A stretch of DNA of 64,000 nt, taken from NCBI RefSeq assembly GCF_005405585.1, contig NZ_BJEQ01000003.1:1-64000 (forward strand), written 5' to 3'. The position numbers and the translations under genes are program-made. Each line of letters opens with the position of its first letter. Positions within the stretch are counted from its first letter, which is position 1. The stretch is from Agarivorans sp. Toyoura001 (lineage in GTDB: Bacteria; Pseudomonadota; Gammaproteobacteria; Enterobacterales; Celerinatantimonadaceae). This document shows, piece by piece, positions 8,377 to 17,587 of this stretch. The notes under the pieces are model-generated. The model did no database searches. It was given only the letters and a program-made list of their open reading frames with translations, and was not told the origin of the DNA.

Positions 8377-8970
8377 CTACTGATTACTTTCACTGGGTTG
8401 ATACCGATAATGGCCAGTAATTTGATAGCTAAATAGCATGTCTTCTAGTTGAGGCCCCAAACCAATGTTGTGCACTATTTTAGGCACACCATCGGCTGAT
8501 AACTGATCACTCACAATACCAATATGCGGCAAGTTACCCGGTAGCATCCAGGTGACTATATCACCGACTTGGTAATCGCTAGCTTGCTGGCTACGCTCGA
8601 ACGACTCGCCATGGCGAGCAAAAAACACCTGTAAATTAGGTACCCGACGATGATCAATATTGCGATCGGTGCGGCTTAAGCCCCAGATACGTTTAGACGG
8701 ATACTGCGCAAAATGCTGCTTCATGTCTTCATGTACTTGAACTTGTAAATCAATGCCAAGTGCACGGTAGGAACGAATAAGCACATCGGTGCACACCCCA
8801 AAGTGTTCGGGCACATCACCATTAGGATAATCCAGTGCAAAGTAGGCACCATTGTAAATCACCGTGTGCTCTGTTCGCGCCAAGGCAGCATCAACCAACT
8901 GTTGCGAAAAAGTGCTGCCAAGCACCGGTAATGAAATCACGCCTACTAGCAACAACACCAACCTAAACAT
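8377..8970 (-). CDS. DUF1287 family secreted protein
   Basis: After a signal peptide (MFRLVLLLVGVISLPVLGS) the mature part shows the DUF1287 pattern: FGVCTDVLIRSYRALGIDLQ (Cys near 58), DRNIDHRRVPNLQVFF, VGDIVTWMLPGNLPHIGIVS and HNIGLGPQLEDMLF. The conserved Cys, His and Asp suggest an NlpC/P60-like amidase or peptidase fold acting in the periplasm; this activity is inference. I start at 8970 behind GGGAG; an in-frame ATG at 9000 would add ten residues. It converges with the LysR gene, 17 bases away. Confidence 0.8.
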   Translation of the reverse strand: MFRLVLLLVGVISLPVLGSTFSQQLVDAALARTEHTVIYNGAYFALDYPNGDVPEHFGVCTDVLIRSYRALGIDLQVQVHEDMKQHFAQYPSKRIWGLSRTDRNIDHRRVPNLQVFFARHGESFERSQQASDYQVGDIVTWMLPGNLPHIGIVSDQLSADGVPKIVHNIGLGPQLEDMLFSYQITGHYRYQPSESNQ

Positions 8971-9167
8971 AATACTCCCTATCGATGACTTACCATTCAC
9001 TCACTCAACGCTATCTTACATACTTTCGGCATCATTACTAACAATTGAGTCAATGTGAAGACGCCATTCACCCATATTTATCGATGCGAGCTTATAGTGC
9101 ATAGCTAGATCAAGCTCACTAAATAAGCAAAATTCTCTAATACTATGGAGGTAGCTCTAAACCTCAA

Positions 9168-9216
9168 TTGATGTAGATCATTTTTTGTAGGCTACTCGCT
9201 GGTTATGTTGAAAGTG
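9168..9216 (+). promoter_or_regulatory. FNR/CRP-family box with correctly spaced -10, class II promoter
   Basis: TTGAT-GTAG-ATCAT (9168-9181) matches the FNR consensus TTGAT-N4-ATCAA at 9 of 10 positions. A -10-like TATGTT lies at 9204-9209. With a start near 9216 the box centre falls at -41.5, the exact class II FNR position. It drives a 58-codon gene starting at 9244. The implied control is activation under low oxygen. Confidence 0.6.
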
Positions 9217-9243
9217 TAACAACAATCAATAGAGGTAATAAAA

Positions 9244-9420
9244 ATGGAATTAATACAAGATCCGCGTTGTTATACCGACGTTTGTATAGACGGCCAATGG
9301 TACCACTACGACCATTGCGGCACTTCAGCTTATATGCTTAAAGGTGGAGCGTCTTCGGGTATAGAATTACAAAGCATTCCCACCACCGAAAACGAATTAA
9401 TCGAATTACTGTCTAGATAA
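9244..9420 (+). CDS. Small 58-residue Cys/His-containing protein, function unknown
   Basis: ATG 9244 follows AGAGG with good spacing and reads 58 codons to TAA at 9418-9420. The product is acidic with Cys9, Cys14 and Cys25 and His21 and His24 grouped in CIDGQWYHYDHCG, which could bind a metal, then a Gly/Ser stretch and a Glu/Leu-rich tail. It has no membrane segment or signal peptide. I do not recognise a family. The properly spaced FNR-type promoter upstream is the best evidence that it is a real gene, expressed in low oxygen. Confidence 0.6.
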   Translation: MELIQDPRCYTDVCIDGQWYHYDHCGTSAYMLKGGASSGIELQSIPTTENELIELLSR

Positions 9421-9564
9421 GAGCTGGTAACTTACACCTGTTCGAGCTGAACGGGTGGCTAGTTTTGCCAAAGCATGCGCCACACATTGATTGGCTAAAC
9501 AGCTAAGTGCAAGGCCTCCATTTCTGCTTGTGCCTTTCCCCTACACCAAAGACTAGCAAAGAAA

Positions 9565-9588
9565 AACGGCTACCCGAAGATAGCCGTT
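9565..9588 (-). terminator. Terminator of the pullulanase gene
   Basis: AACGGCTA (9565-9572) pairs with TAGCCGTT (9581-9588) over an 8-base loop. On the minus strand the stem is followed by a T-run (forward GAAAAA at 9560-9565). It lies 35 bases past the pullulanase stop. A second short inverted repeat with two CTGCAG units sits at 9592-9611. Confidence 0.8.
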
Positions 9589-9622
9589 GTTGCTGCAGTA
9601 TCGGCTGCAGTGTTTACCAGAT

Positions 9623-12600
9623 TTATCCCTTCACTGGCAAGCCATCACCACGTGCGGCCAAACGAGGCTGAACGAATACTGCAGTGGTCATAGCAGGTAC
9701 TTCAAAAGTGCCATCAGCAAACTCAGCGTCTTTAACCACTAAGTCTGTTGAACGTTGCTGTACGGGGTGCAACTCAAAACCCTGCGCATTGTTAATGCTA
9801 ATTTGCTGGGTTTCTGCTGTTGCGTTCACCATAACCACAATCGCATCATAGTTACTGTCTAGGTCAGCACCTGAATGAATACCATTGTCGATTGATTGCA
9901 CAATCACACCCGGTATTTGGTCTACCCCGGTATTGTGGAAGTCGATACGCGCCATAATGTCTTGCTTAGCATTCATGCGGAATAGCGTTGAGCTGGTGCG
10001 CATTTCCATTAAATCAAAGAAGCGTAGTTTGGCATCTTCAATATGTTGCGGCTCGGCTTGAGTTTCAGGGTTAGCAATGATTTTCTTAATCACATCATAG
10101 TTTGCGCCATCGATGTGTTTCATCGGCAAACCCTTGTTCCAGTTGTTATCTTGGGCGGTGAAATCAACACGGTTGTACCAATCGCCCGAGTCGTAGCTAT
10201 CACGCTCCATTGACTTAGAACGTAGCAACTCTGAGCCCATGTGGATAAATGGTATACCTTGACCTGTCATCACCGTAGACAAGGCAACGGTTTGTATACG
10301 TGCACGTTGCTCTGGCGTTAACTCTTCGGCCAATTTGTACTGATTAATGTCCCACAGGGTTTGGTTATCGTGCTTAGATACGTAAGAAATATTCTCTTGG
10401 GCACTTTCGGTGTAGCCTGCTGGTTGCTCATCACCACCATAAAGCAATTCACTGCCTTTAATGCGATCGCCATTACGGTCAACAAATTGGAAATCAGCCA
10501 AGTTACCCGCCATGCCTACACGGATAAGGTCGGCGTTGTACATCCAAGTTTCGTTGTAAGTGCTGTCAGGCGTATCGGCATTGAGTTCATTGGCTAAAAC
10601 CGCATTGGCAAAACCTTGCTGCTTACGTAGCTGATCACCATCATCAAATGGGCTACCACCACGAATACCATCACGTAAACGGTCAGAGAAGGTACCTATC
10701 CCAGTGCCAGCCATGTTTAGCTGGTTTGCTTGAACAAAACGAGCGTCATCTTGCACTTCACCAAAGGTCCAGCCTTCGCCGTAAAAGTAATTATCTGACG
10801 ATACTTTTTGCACTTCTTCTAGTGCTTCGATCATTAAGTCTTTTGGTTGGTGACCCATTAAGTCAAAACGGAAACCATCAATTTGGTAATCACGCGCCCA
10901 CACAATTAACGAGTCAACCATCAGTTTACCCATCATTTTGTGTTCGGTAGCAGTGTTGTCACAACAGGTTGAGTTTTCCACTACACCGGTATCAATAGTT
11001 AAGCGTTGGTAGTATCCCGGTACAATTTTATCCAATACCGACTTATCGTTGCTAGGGCCAGAACCATGGGTATGGTTATACACCACGTCCATAATCACTC
11101 GCATATCTTGCTGATGTAAATGCTTCACCATTTGGCGGAATTCTAAAATACGCTGTTTGCCATGTGCATCAGTAGCATAGCTGCCTTCTGGCACATTAAA
11201 GTGGAACGGGTCGTAACCCCAGTTAAAGCTATCGTACTGGCGTAAATCGTTCACTAAAGCTTGCACTTTTTCAGTGGCAGGGTTTTCATCAACATAAGCT
11301 TGCAGCACATCTTCAATCACCGCCGACTTATCGGTACCGTCTTCACACACGCCAGCATTGGCATTTAGCTCACACAACTCACCAATGGTGCCATCAATGT
11401 CTACGCGATTTACTTCATCAACCGTAGCAATATCAAACACTGGTAACAGGTGCACATTATTTAAACCGCGATCGCGTAACTGCATTAAATGCTTGTAACT
11501 GGCGCGTTCTTCATCGGTAAAGGCTAAGTACTTACCGGTATATTCTGGGTTACCATCTTCATCGGCAAAACTAAAATCTCGTACCTGTGTTTCGTACAAT
11601 ACGTAATCGGTAGGAGAGTCAATGGTTGGCGGAACAATGCTGTCCCAACCACTTGGGAACAATTCACTGTCATTTTGTAAATCGACAACCTGCGAATGGG
11701 TGCTATTAGCCGATAAACTTAGTGAGTAAGGGTCGGTCACCATTAGCGTTTCAATACGCTGGCTATTTGGGTGGTATACCTCAACTTGGTAACGGTAAAA
11801 AACATCCACCATATTAGGCATCGCTTCGCTAGACCAAATACCCGTTGCAGGATCAAACTCCATAGCCACAAAGCCCTGATCGGCGTGTGCGCTTAAGTCT
11901 TCATCGTACAAGGCCAGTTTTACATCTTTAGCCGTTGGCGCCCAAAGACGGAAAGTTGTTAAGCCATCTTGAATCACCGCACCCAGCGGCTCATCTTTAG
12001 CATTTTCCCAATATAGGTCATCTAGCGCCCCAGGAATTTGCAACAAGGTAGCGGCAACCACCTCTTCATCTTGATTATACGCCGCTGCCACTAGCTGACC
12101 TTTTATCACCTCGGCAGCTTGTTCTGCATTTAATTCGTAAGCTTGTAAATGCGCCAAATGAGGGAATTGAGCTTTCACATCTGCTGGCATCTCGGTAATG
12201 TTTAATTCTAAGGCTTCGCCACCCTCTATTGTTTTATCTTCGACATTTACCGAAATGCCGGCATTAGCAGAATGGTACAGTTTAAACTGGCTGCCATTTG
12301 CATCCCATAGAATGAGGTTATCACGCACCCAGTGTGCACTTGCGCCAACAATGCCAACTGGAGGTTGGTTTACCTCGGTGTAATCGGTATCTACATACAC
12401 GTTGTCATCGCCCGTCTTTATCAAGCCATGTTTGTAGTCAGTGTAGTAGAAGCGTAGGTCACCAGTTTGGCCACCCTGCTCTAAATTACGCGGGATCATA
12501 TTGATACACTCACCAGCATGATAAGCGTCAATCACCCAGTAAGCGCCGTAAGTCTCGTTAATGCCGGTGTATGCCATGCCAGCATCCCAACCACCTGTAG

Positions 12601-12862
12601 CATCACCATCGCTGCCATCACCCCAACCATTACAACTGGCATCGTTCCAGCCGTGAATAGTCCAACCTTGGTAGTACTCCTCTAAAGACTGATTGCTTGC
12701 TTTAGCATCGTCTAAACGGTAATAAACGGCAATTTGACCGTCTTTTAGCTCTACAAGACCGTTTTGATCACCATTGTCATTGTTACTGCTGCTATTACAG
12801 GCAGCCAACGAAACAGCCGCCAGCACTGGCAAAGTTAACTTTGCAACTTTGGATAATTCCAT
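9623..12862 (-). CDS. pulA: Secreted lipoprotein pullulanase (alpha-1,6-glucosidase, GH13)
   Basis: The 1079-residue protein opens with a lipoprotein signal ending in the lipobox LAAC (Cys22), then a Ser/Asn linker. Next comes a starch-binding PUD/CBM41 domain (about 40-150), a second N-terminal domain, a CBM48-like domain (LGAVIQDGLTTFRLWAPTAK near 290) and a GH13 barrel. Barrel motifs are the pullulanase signature FNWGYDP, VIMDVVYNHTHGSG, DGFRFDLMG (nucleophile Asp), YGEGWTFG (acid/base Glu) and SKHDNQT. A pullulanase-type C-terminal domain closes it. Length and order fit Klebsiella-type PulA. It would debranch pullulan, starch or glycogen at the cell surface. It is monocistronic with its own terminator. 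No MalT box was recognised upstream. Confidence 0.95.
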   Translation of the reverse strand: MELSKVAKLTLPVLAAVSLAACNSSSNNDNGDQNGLVELKDGQIAVYYRLDDAKASNQSLEEYYQGWTIHGWNDASCNGWGDGSDGDATGGWDAGMAYTGINETYGAYWVIDAYHAGECINMIPRNLEQGGQTGDLRFYYTDYKHGLIKTGDDNVYVDTDYTEVNQPPVGIVGASAHWVRDNLILWDANGSQFKLYHSANAGISVNVEDKTIEGGEALELNITEMPADVKAQFPHLAHLQAYELNAEQAAEVIKGQLVAAAYNQDEEVVAATLLQIPGALDDLYWENAKDEPLGAVIQDGLTTFRLWAPTAKDVKLALYDEDLSAHADQGFVAMEFDPATGIWSSEAMPNMVDVFYRYQVEVYHPNSQRIETLMVTDPYSLSLSANSTHSQVVDLQNDSELFPSGWDSIVPPTIDSPTDYVLYETQVRDFSFADEDGNPEYTGKYLAFTDEERASYKHLMQLRDRGLNNVHLLPVFDIATVDEVNRVDIDGTIGELCELNANAGVCEDGTDKSAVIEDVLQAYVDENPATEKVQALVNDLRQYDSFNWGYDPFHFNVPEGSYATDAHGKQRILEFRQMVKHLHQQDMRVIMDVVYNHTHGSGPSNDKSVLDKIVPGYYQRLTIDTGVVENSTCCDNTATEHKMMGKLMVDSLIVWARDYQIDGFRFDLMGHQPKDLMIEALEEVQKVSSDNYFYGEGWTFGEVQDDARFVQANQLNMAGTGIGTFSDRLRDGIRGGSPFDDGDQLRKQQGFANAVLANELNADTPDSTYNETWMYNADLIRVGMAGNLADFQFVDRNGDRIKGSELLYGGDEQPAGYTESAQENISYVSKHDNQTLWDINQYKLAEELTPEQRARIQTVALSTVMTGQGIPFIHMGSELLRSKSMERDSYDSGDWYNRVDFTAQDNNWNKGLPMKHIDGANYDVIKKIIANPETQAEPQHIEDAKLRFFDLMEMRTSSTLFRMNAKQDIMARIDFHNTGVDQIPGVIVQSIDNGIHSGADLDSNYDAIVVMVNATAETQQISINNAQGFELHPVQQRSTDLVVKDAEFADGTFEVPAMTTAVFVQPRLAARGDGLPVKG

Positions 12863-13216
12863 TCCGAGATAACCTCATTAGTTTTATTTTTATAGTGTTT
12901 AATGCTTTGAAACTTTCATTTTTTAGCCTATACACCTAAATAAACCAAAACTGTGAGATATGCCTAGCTCAGGTTTAAGCGCTCAAATATCAACCAAGCA
13001 GTTTCTAATTTGCCAGCCTTTGTCACTATATTATTCTAAAAAATAAAAATAACTTAGATAATAAAACCATAAACAATTGTTATTTCAGACCTTTAAGGAC
13101 TTTGAGAGGTAATTTTCAAGCACTGACTTAAAAAAGAAAAGCACCAGTAATCAGAATTAGTGCTTAAAAAGGGGCTAACTTTCCATTGAGTAAGTGCTAG
13201 CAGATACAGCACTAAA
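12863..13216. other. Gene-free, AT-rich stretch upstream of pulA
   Basis: No reading frame with a plausible start and ribosome binding site is seen. It should carry the pullulanase promoter (minus strand), but no unambiguous -35/-10 pair stands out. It ends at a MITE-like repeat. Confidence 0.5.
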
Positions 13217-13484
13217 CTAGGGTCTGTTGATCTTTGGTGTTGAAATGTTGTTCGAGATAAGCGGGCTTTAATCGCGGCGAGCACTTAGAAGCCTAGTGGG
13301 CTAAGCTAGAAGTGCTTAACAAAGAGTAAAGTTCGCTTATCCAAACCCTTCGGGCAGCATTTCTTAGCCATTTATTTAGCGTTAGCGAGTGATTATTAAG
13401 CCCACTTAACTGCACACTCAATGCCTTGCCTAAATGGCTAATAAATTGCTGCAAAAACCATCAGCAAAGATCAATATACCCTAG
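13217..13484. repeat. MITE-like element, 268 bp with 20-bp terminal inverted repeats
   Basis: CTAGGGTCTGTTGATCTTTG (13217-13236) and its near-inverse CAAAGATCAATATACCCTAG (13465-13484) match at 18 of 20 bases. The element holds no coding frame. It has a further internal inverted repeat (13353-13378 against 13433-13453, around TTAGCCATTTA). Both ends lie in CTAG, consistent with a TA target duplication as made by IS630/Tc1-type or related transposases. It is probably a non-autonomous repeat mobilised in trans. Confidence 0.7.
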
Positions 13485-13665
13485 GCATAGTTACGCCCCA
13501 AAAACCATCAGATACGCGCCATAGTAGTGCGTTTAATTGCAGCCTTTTTTGAAACAAATTTCTCCAGCCCTACTCGCAGCAATTTTATGTGCAAACGGTA
13601 CATTTCGTGCAGAACAAAAATCACCCATTTGCACAACAAAACTCAAGCCAAAAGAAGAGCATATT

Positions 13666-13681
13666 TGGCACAGCTTTTGGA
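13666..13681 (+). promoter_or_regulatory. Possible sigma-54 promoter for the cytosine operon
   Basis: TGGCACA-GCTT-TTGGA resembles the sigma-54 consensus TGGCACG-N4-TTGCA. The -24 GG is exact and spacing is right, but the -12 GC reads GG. It lies 75 bases upstream of codB. Nitrogen control of a cytosine-using operon would make sense. The imperfect -12 element keeps this tentative. Confidence 0.3.
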
Positions 13682-13756
13682 ACGCTTAACACGATGGAAT
13701 AACTAGCGTGACCACCAATATAGCGATTGTTGTCACCAATAGATGGAGTTAACACA

Positions 13757-15016
13757 ATGAGCCAAACTAACGATTTTCCACTCTCGGCGGTTCCACAAGA
13801 CGCCCGTAAAGGTTTTTGGTCTACCGCTTTTGTACTTTTAGGGTTTACTTTCTTCACTTCCACCATGTGGGCAGGTGGCACACTCGGTACCTCATTTAGT
13901 TTCACCGAGCTGCTGTGGATCATACTAATAGGTAATTTGCTATTAGGTAGCTATGCCGCAGGGCTGGCTTATGTGGCGTATAAAACCGGCTTAAACTCGG
14001 TATTGCTAGGGCGATACTGTTTTGGAGAGCATGGTAGCAAGCTATCTGACATTATCTTAGGTTTTACCCAAATAGGCTGGTACGCCTGGGGTACCGCCAC
14101 CATAGCGATTATTTTGCTTAAGCTGCTCAACTTACCCGAAAGCTACGCAACACCTTTAATGGTGCTGTTTGGTTTTGGCTTTTGTATTACCGCATTTATT
14201 GGCTACAAAGCCTTAGAAATTCTTTCCAAAATATCTGTCCCCGCCATGTTGGCATTTATCGGCCTATCGATTTACCAAGGCAGTATTGATATAGGTGGCC
14301 TCTCTCAACTTAGCAGCATTGTGCCAAGCGATACCATGGCATTCTCTGCGGCAATTACTTTAGTATTTGGTACCTTTGTGAGCGGCGGAACCCAAGCAAC
14401 CAATTGGAGTCGTTTTGCTAAGTCTGGCCGCATAGCGGTTATCACTACTTTGTTAGCTTTCTTTATTGGCAATGGCTTAATGGTATTTGTCGGCGCGTTC
14501 GGCGCGATGGTTTACCAGCAAGCCGACATCGTAGACGTACTAGTAAGCCAAGGCTTTATTCTGGTTGCTATTCTGATGTTATTTGCCAACATCTGGACAA
14601 CCCAAGACAACACTATTTATAACTTTGCCGCCGCCGGCTGTAACTTGATGAGAACCGACAAACGCCGCTTAATTACTCTAGTAGGTGCGGCCATCGGCAC
14701 CCTGCTAGCAGTATTTGGCATGTATAACCTGCTTATCCCATTTTTAATCCTTTTGGGTACCTTTATTCCACCCATTGGCGCCATCATCATGGCTGATTTT
14801 TGGTTTAAACATCGTGGAAACCCACCAGCATTAGAGCAAATTAAGCTACCTAGTTTCGATAAATGTGGTTTAGCTGCGTACGCGGTTGGTTCGGCTGCAG
14901 CCTACTATTCCCCTTGGATAGCGCCGTTAGTTGGGATTGTTGTGTCGGCCAGTTTCTATGGTGTATTGCTGCACATTAGCTCGGCTCAGCCCTTAGCCAA
15001 ACAAACGGCCAGTTAA
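13757..15016 (+). CDS. codB: Cytosine permease CodB-like (NCS1 transporter)
   Basis: The 419-residue protein has about twelve membrane segments and the NCS1 cytosine-permease features: ARKGFWSTAFVLLGFTFFTS near the N-terminus, WAGGTLG, and GYKALEILSKISVPAM and GTFVSGGTQATNWSRFAKSG in the middle. It should import cytosine with a cation. ATG 13757 follows GGAG at good spacing; a TTG ten codons upstream is less likely. It is followed after 11 bases by the PucR-type regulator and then cytosine deaminase, making a catabolic operon for cytosine as nitrogen source. Confidence 0.9.
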   Translation: MSQTNDFPLSAVPQDARKGFWSTAFVLLGFTFFTSTMWAGGTLGTSFSFTELLWIILIGNLLLGSYAAGLAYVAYKTGLNSVLLGRYCFGEHGSKLSDIILGFTQIGWYAWGTATIAIILLKLLNLPESYATPLMVLFGFGFCITAFIGYKALEILSKISVPAMLAFIGLSIYQGSIDIGGLSQLSSIVPSDTMAFSAAITLVFGTFVSGGTQATNWSRFAKSGRIAVITTLLAFFIGNGLMVFVGAFGAMVYQQADIVDVLVSQGFILVAILMLFANIWTTQDNTIYNFAAAGCNLMRTDKRRLITLVGAAIGTLLAVFGMYNLLIPFLILLGTFIPPIGAIIMADFWFKHRGNPPALEQIKLPSFDKCGLAAYAVGSAAAYYSPWIAPLVGIVVSASFYGVLLHISSAQPLAKQTAS

Positions 15017-15027
15017 GGAGGTAGTGC

Positions 15028-16224
15028 TTGGCTATTCGCGCTAAAGATATTCCCCTAATCCCCGGTTTAGAGAGCATTAACTTGCTTACCGGGGAAGCTT
15101 CTCAACAAACTATTCGCTGGCCATACTTAGCAGAGAACAAAGAGCTAGCACCTTGGTTAACCGGTGGTGAACTCGTCTTTGTTACCGGTATAAATTTGCA
15201 ACGAAGTGAACAAGAGTATTATCAACTTATAGATGAAGCTTTAGAGAAGTCGGCGGCAGGCATGGTTATTCTGACCCACTCAGAATTTATCGACACCATT
15301 CCCGAGAGCGTGATTAGCTATGCCAACCAACATCAATTTGCAGTACTAGAGCAGCCTTACAGCTTGCCTATGGTTAAAGTTACCGAGCTAATTTGTAAGG
15401 CCTTAATTCAAGACAACCTATCTAGCCACTCGCTACAGCATTTCATTAGCCATGTGATTAATAGCCCCAACCAACTATCGATGTTGTCTCGACACCGCGC
15501 CAAAGAATTAGGCTTAAACTTTGATGCGGCGATTAGTATTGCCCAACTACAACCACAAGTTAGCGATGCAAGTGACTTAAATGTTTGGGTATTTCAGCTT
15601 CGCCAGTGGCTAAATCACATGCGAAGCCCCTACCCGCTAATTGAAGATCATCACGGCTGGTATTTATTGTTGCCCATTCAAGCTCAAGACTCTTTAGAGC
15701 AACAGCGTATCCTTTGGCAGCAGCTCAATCAGTATTTAATGCCACAAAAGCTTAAATACAATTTGGGTGTGAGTGTTAGCCCACAAGGGCTAAACCAGTT
15801 GGCCAATGCCGCTTTGCAGGCTAGACAAGCTGCAGAGTTTAGCCAATTACAAAGCCATCATTCCGCCATTGTGCACTACTTGGATTTAGGGGTGAGCCGA
15901 GTATTTGCCGCCATTGAGGATCCACAAATTTTACTGAACTTTTGCTGCGACAAACTCGGGCCCTTATTCCATTGCCAAGAACCTAGCTTAATCACCCTTA
16001 AGCATACTCTACGCTGCTACTTTGACAATTTAGCCAACCTAAGACAGACCGCCAAAGAGCTAAATATTCACCGAAATACGCTCAGCAACCGTCTCGCCAA
16101 GGTACAAACACTCACTGGTTGCGACCTAGAACAAGCGCAGCAACGTCTAGAATTACAAAATGCCCTGCTGATGGAGCCAATTACAATCCAGCGGCAACAA
16201 CATTCTGTTCAAGGATTATCATGA
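15028..16224 (+). CDS. PucR-family transcriptional regulator of the cytosine operon
   Basis: The 398-residue protein has the N-terminal PucR ligand domain (VxxxDIPLIPGLESINLLTG-like, then GELVFVTG), a central GGDEF-like degenerate region and a C-terminal PucR helix-turn-helix (TAKELNIHRNTLSNRLAKVQ near 355-375). It begins with TTG at 15028 behind a strong AAGGAGG. It lies between permease and deaminase genes and its stop overlaps the deaminase ATG (ATGA). PucR-type regulators sense purines or related compounds, so cytosine or uracil control of this operon is a fair inference. Confidence 0.88.
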   Translation: MAIRAKDIPLIPGLESINLLTGEASQQTIRWPYLAENKELAPWLTGGELVFVTGINLQRSEQEYYQLIDEALEKSAAGMVILTHSEFIDTIPESVISYANQHQFAVLEQPYSLPMVKVTELICKALIQDNLSSHSLQHFISHVINSPNQLSMLSRHRAKELGLNFDAAISIAQLQPQVSDASDLNVWVFQLRQWLNHMRSPYPLIEDHHGWYLLLPIQAQDSLEQQRILWQQLNQYLMPQKLKYNLGVSVSPQGLNQLANAALQARQAAEFSQLQSHHSAIVHYLDLGVSRVFAAIEDPQILLNFCCDKLGPLFHCQEPSLITLKHTLRCYFDNLANLRQTAKELNIHRNTLSNRLAKVQTLTGCDLEQAQQRLELQNALLMEPITIQRQQHSVQGLS

Positions 16225-17486
16225 AAATTATTAACGCACGTTTAAGAGGGCAGACAGAGCTGTTTAGTCTATCTGTTACCCAAGGGCTAATTACTCATAT
16301 CACTCCGCAAACCGCGGCTTTATCAGCTAACTTGCCAGAATATGAAGAAGCGATAGATGCCGCCGGTAATTTATTGTCTGCTCCTTTTGTTGAGCCGCAT
16401 ATTCACTTAGACGCAGTGCTCACTGCCGGGCAGCCCTCTTGGAACATGAGCGGAACCTTGTTTGAGGGGATTGAGCGCTGGAGCGAACGTAAACCGCTGC
16501 TCACCCCCGAAGACATCGAACAACGCGTGTTAAAAACTGTGCAACTGTTGGTTGAAAATGGAGTGCAGTACATTCGCACCCATGTGGATGTGACCGATCC
16601 ACAACTCACCGCACTTAAAACCATTGCCAAGCTAAAATCTAAGCTGTCTTCTGCAATCAATTTACAAATTGTTGCCTTTCCCCAAGAAGGGATCTGGTCT
16701 TTTCCCAATGGCAAAACCTTAATGGAGCAAGCCATTAAAGAGGGAGCAGATGTAATAGGCGGAATTCCCCATTTTGAATTTACCCGCGAATATGGGGTAG
16801 AGTCGATGCACTGGGTGGTGGAGCTCGCCAAACAACATGATCTATTGGTAGATGTGCACTGCGACGAAATTGACGACGAAGCATCGCGCTTTTTGGAGGT
16901 GCTAGCCACCGCAGCCCTAGAGCTTGATATGGGCGAGCGCGTTACCGCCAGCCACACTACCGCGATGCATTCTTACAACAACGCCTATTGTTCTAAATTA
17001 TTTAGGCTACTCAAAAAATCTAAAATAAACTTTGTCTCTTGCCCTACCGAGAGCATTCACTTGCAAGGCCGCTTTGATACCTACCCTAAACGACGCGGCG
17101 TAACTCGAGTGAAAGAGTTATGTGAAGCCGGCATGAATGTCTGCTTTGCCCAAGATTCTATTCAAGACCCTTGGTATACCTTAGGCAACGGTAAACTTCT
17201 AAGAGTATTAGACGCTGGCTTACACATCTGCCACATGATGGGTTATAAAGAGCTATCTAAAGCCTTGGATCTTATTACCAACAATGGCGCTAAAACCTTA
17301 CAAGTAGAAGCTGAATACGGTATTGAGGTAGGCAAACCTGCAAACTTTATTTTGCTAGAAGGAGAAGACGATTTATCGGTGATTCAACGCCAAGGCGAAG
17401 TACTGTTATCGGTACGAAATGGCGAAATACTGATTCAGCGTCAACCAGCTAAGCTAATTAAACATTGCTCTTTCTCTAAAGAGTAA
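16221..17486 (+). CDS. codA: Cytosine deaminase CodA-like
   Basis: The 421-residue amidohydrolase has the metal-site motifs PHIHLDAVLTAG (HxH near 57), HCDEIDDE (His and catalytic Glu near 215), SHTTAMHSYNN (His near 247) and QDSIQDPWYTLGNG (metal Asp near 313). These follow E. coli CodA, including the DPWYxLGNG loop. It should convert cytosine to uracil and ammonia in the cytoplasm. The ATG overlaps the PucR stop (ATGA), so translation is coupled. Related isocytosine or creatinine deaminases share this fold; the CodB neighbour favours cytosine. Confidence 0.9.
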   Translation: MKIINARLRGQTELFSLSVTQGLITHITPQTAALSANLPEYEEAIDAAGNLLSAPFVEPHIHLDAVLTAGQPSWNMSGTLFEGIERWSERKPLLTPEDIEQRVLKTVQLLVENGVQYIRTHVDVTDPQLTALKTIAKLKSKLSSAINLQIVAFPQEGIWSFPNGKTLMEQAIKEGADVIGGIPHFEFTREYGVESMHWVVELAKQHDLLVDVHCDEIDDEASRFLEVLATAALELDMGERVTASHTTAMHSYNNAYCSKLFRLLKKSKINFVSCPTESIHLQGRFDTYPKRRGVTRVKELCEAGMNVCFAQDSIQDPWYTLGNGKLLRVLDAGLHICHMMGYKELSKALDLITNNGAKTLQVEAEYGIEVGKPANFILLEGEDDLSVIQRQGEVLLSVRNGEILIQRQPAKLIKHCSFSKE

Positions 17487-17532
17487 ACCTCGGTAAGTCA
17501 TTAGCTTGAATGCGGACTTGCAGGCAAAAATA

Positions 17533-17565
17533 GGGAGCATTACTCAAGTAAATGAGCAGTGCCCC
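17533..17565 (-). terminator. Terminator of the secreted polysaccharide-lyase operon
   Basis: GGGAGCATTACTCA (17533-17546) pairs with TGAGCAGTGCCCC (17553-17565) with one bulge and one mismatch. On the minus strand it runs into a T-rich tract (forward CAAAAATA). It lies 23 bases beyond the last lyase stop and also just downstream of codA on the other strand. Confidence 0.6.
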
Positions 17566-17587
17566 ACTACAGTTTTCTCACTAAAAA

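Noticed and set aside
10361-10950. Open frames on the plus strand inside the pullulanase gene
   Set aside because: Antisense shadows of a clear GH13 gene, with no start signals or family features.
12863-13216. MalT boxes upstream of the pullulanase
   Set aside because: No GGGGA(T/G)GAGG-like match was found on either strand.
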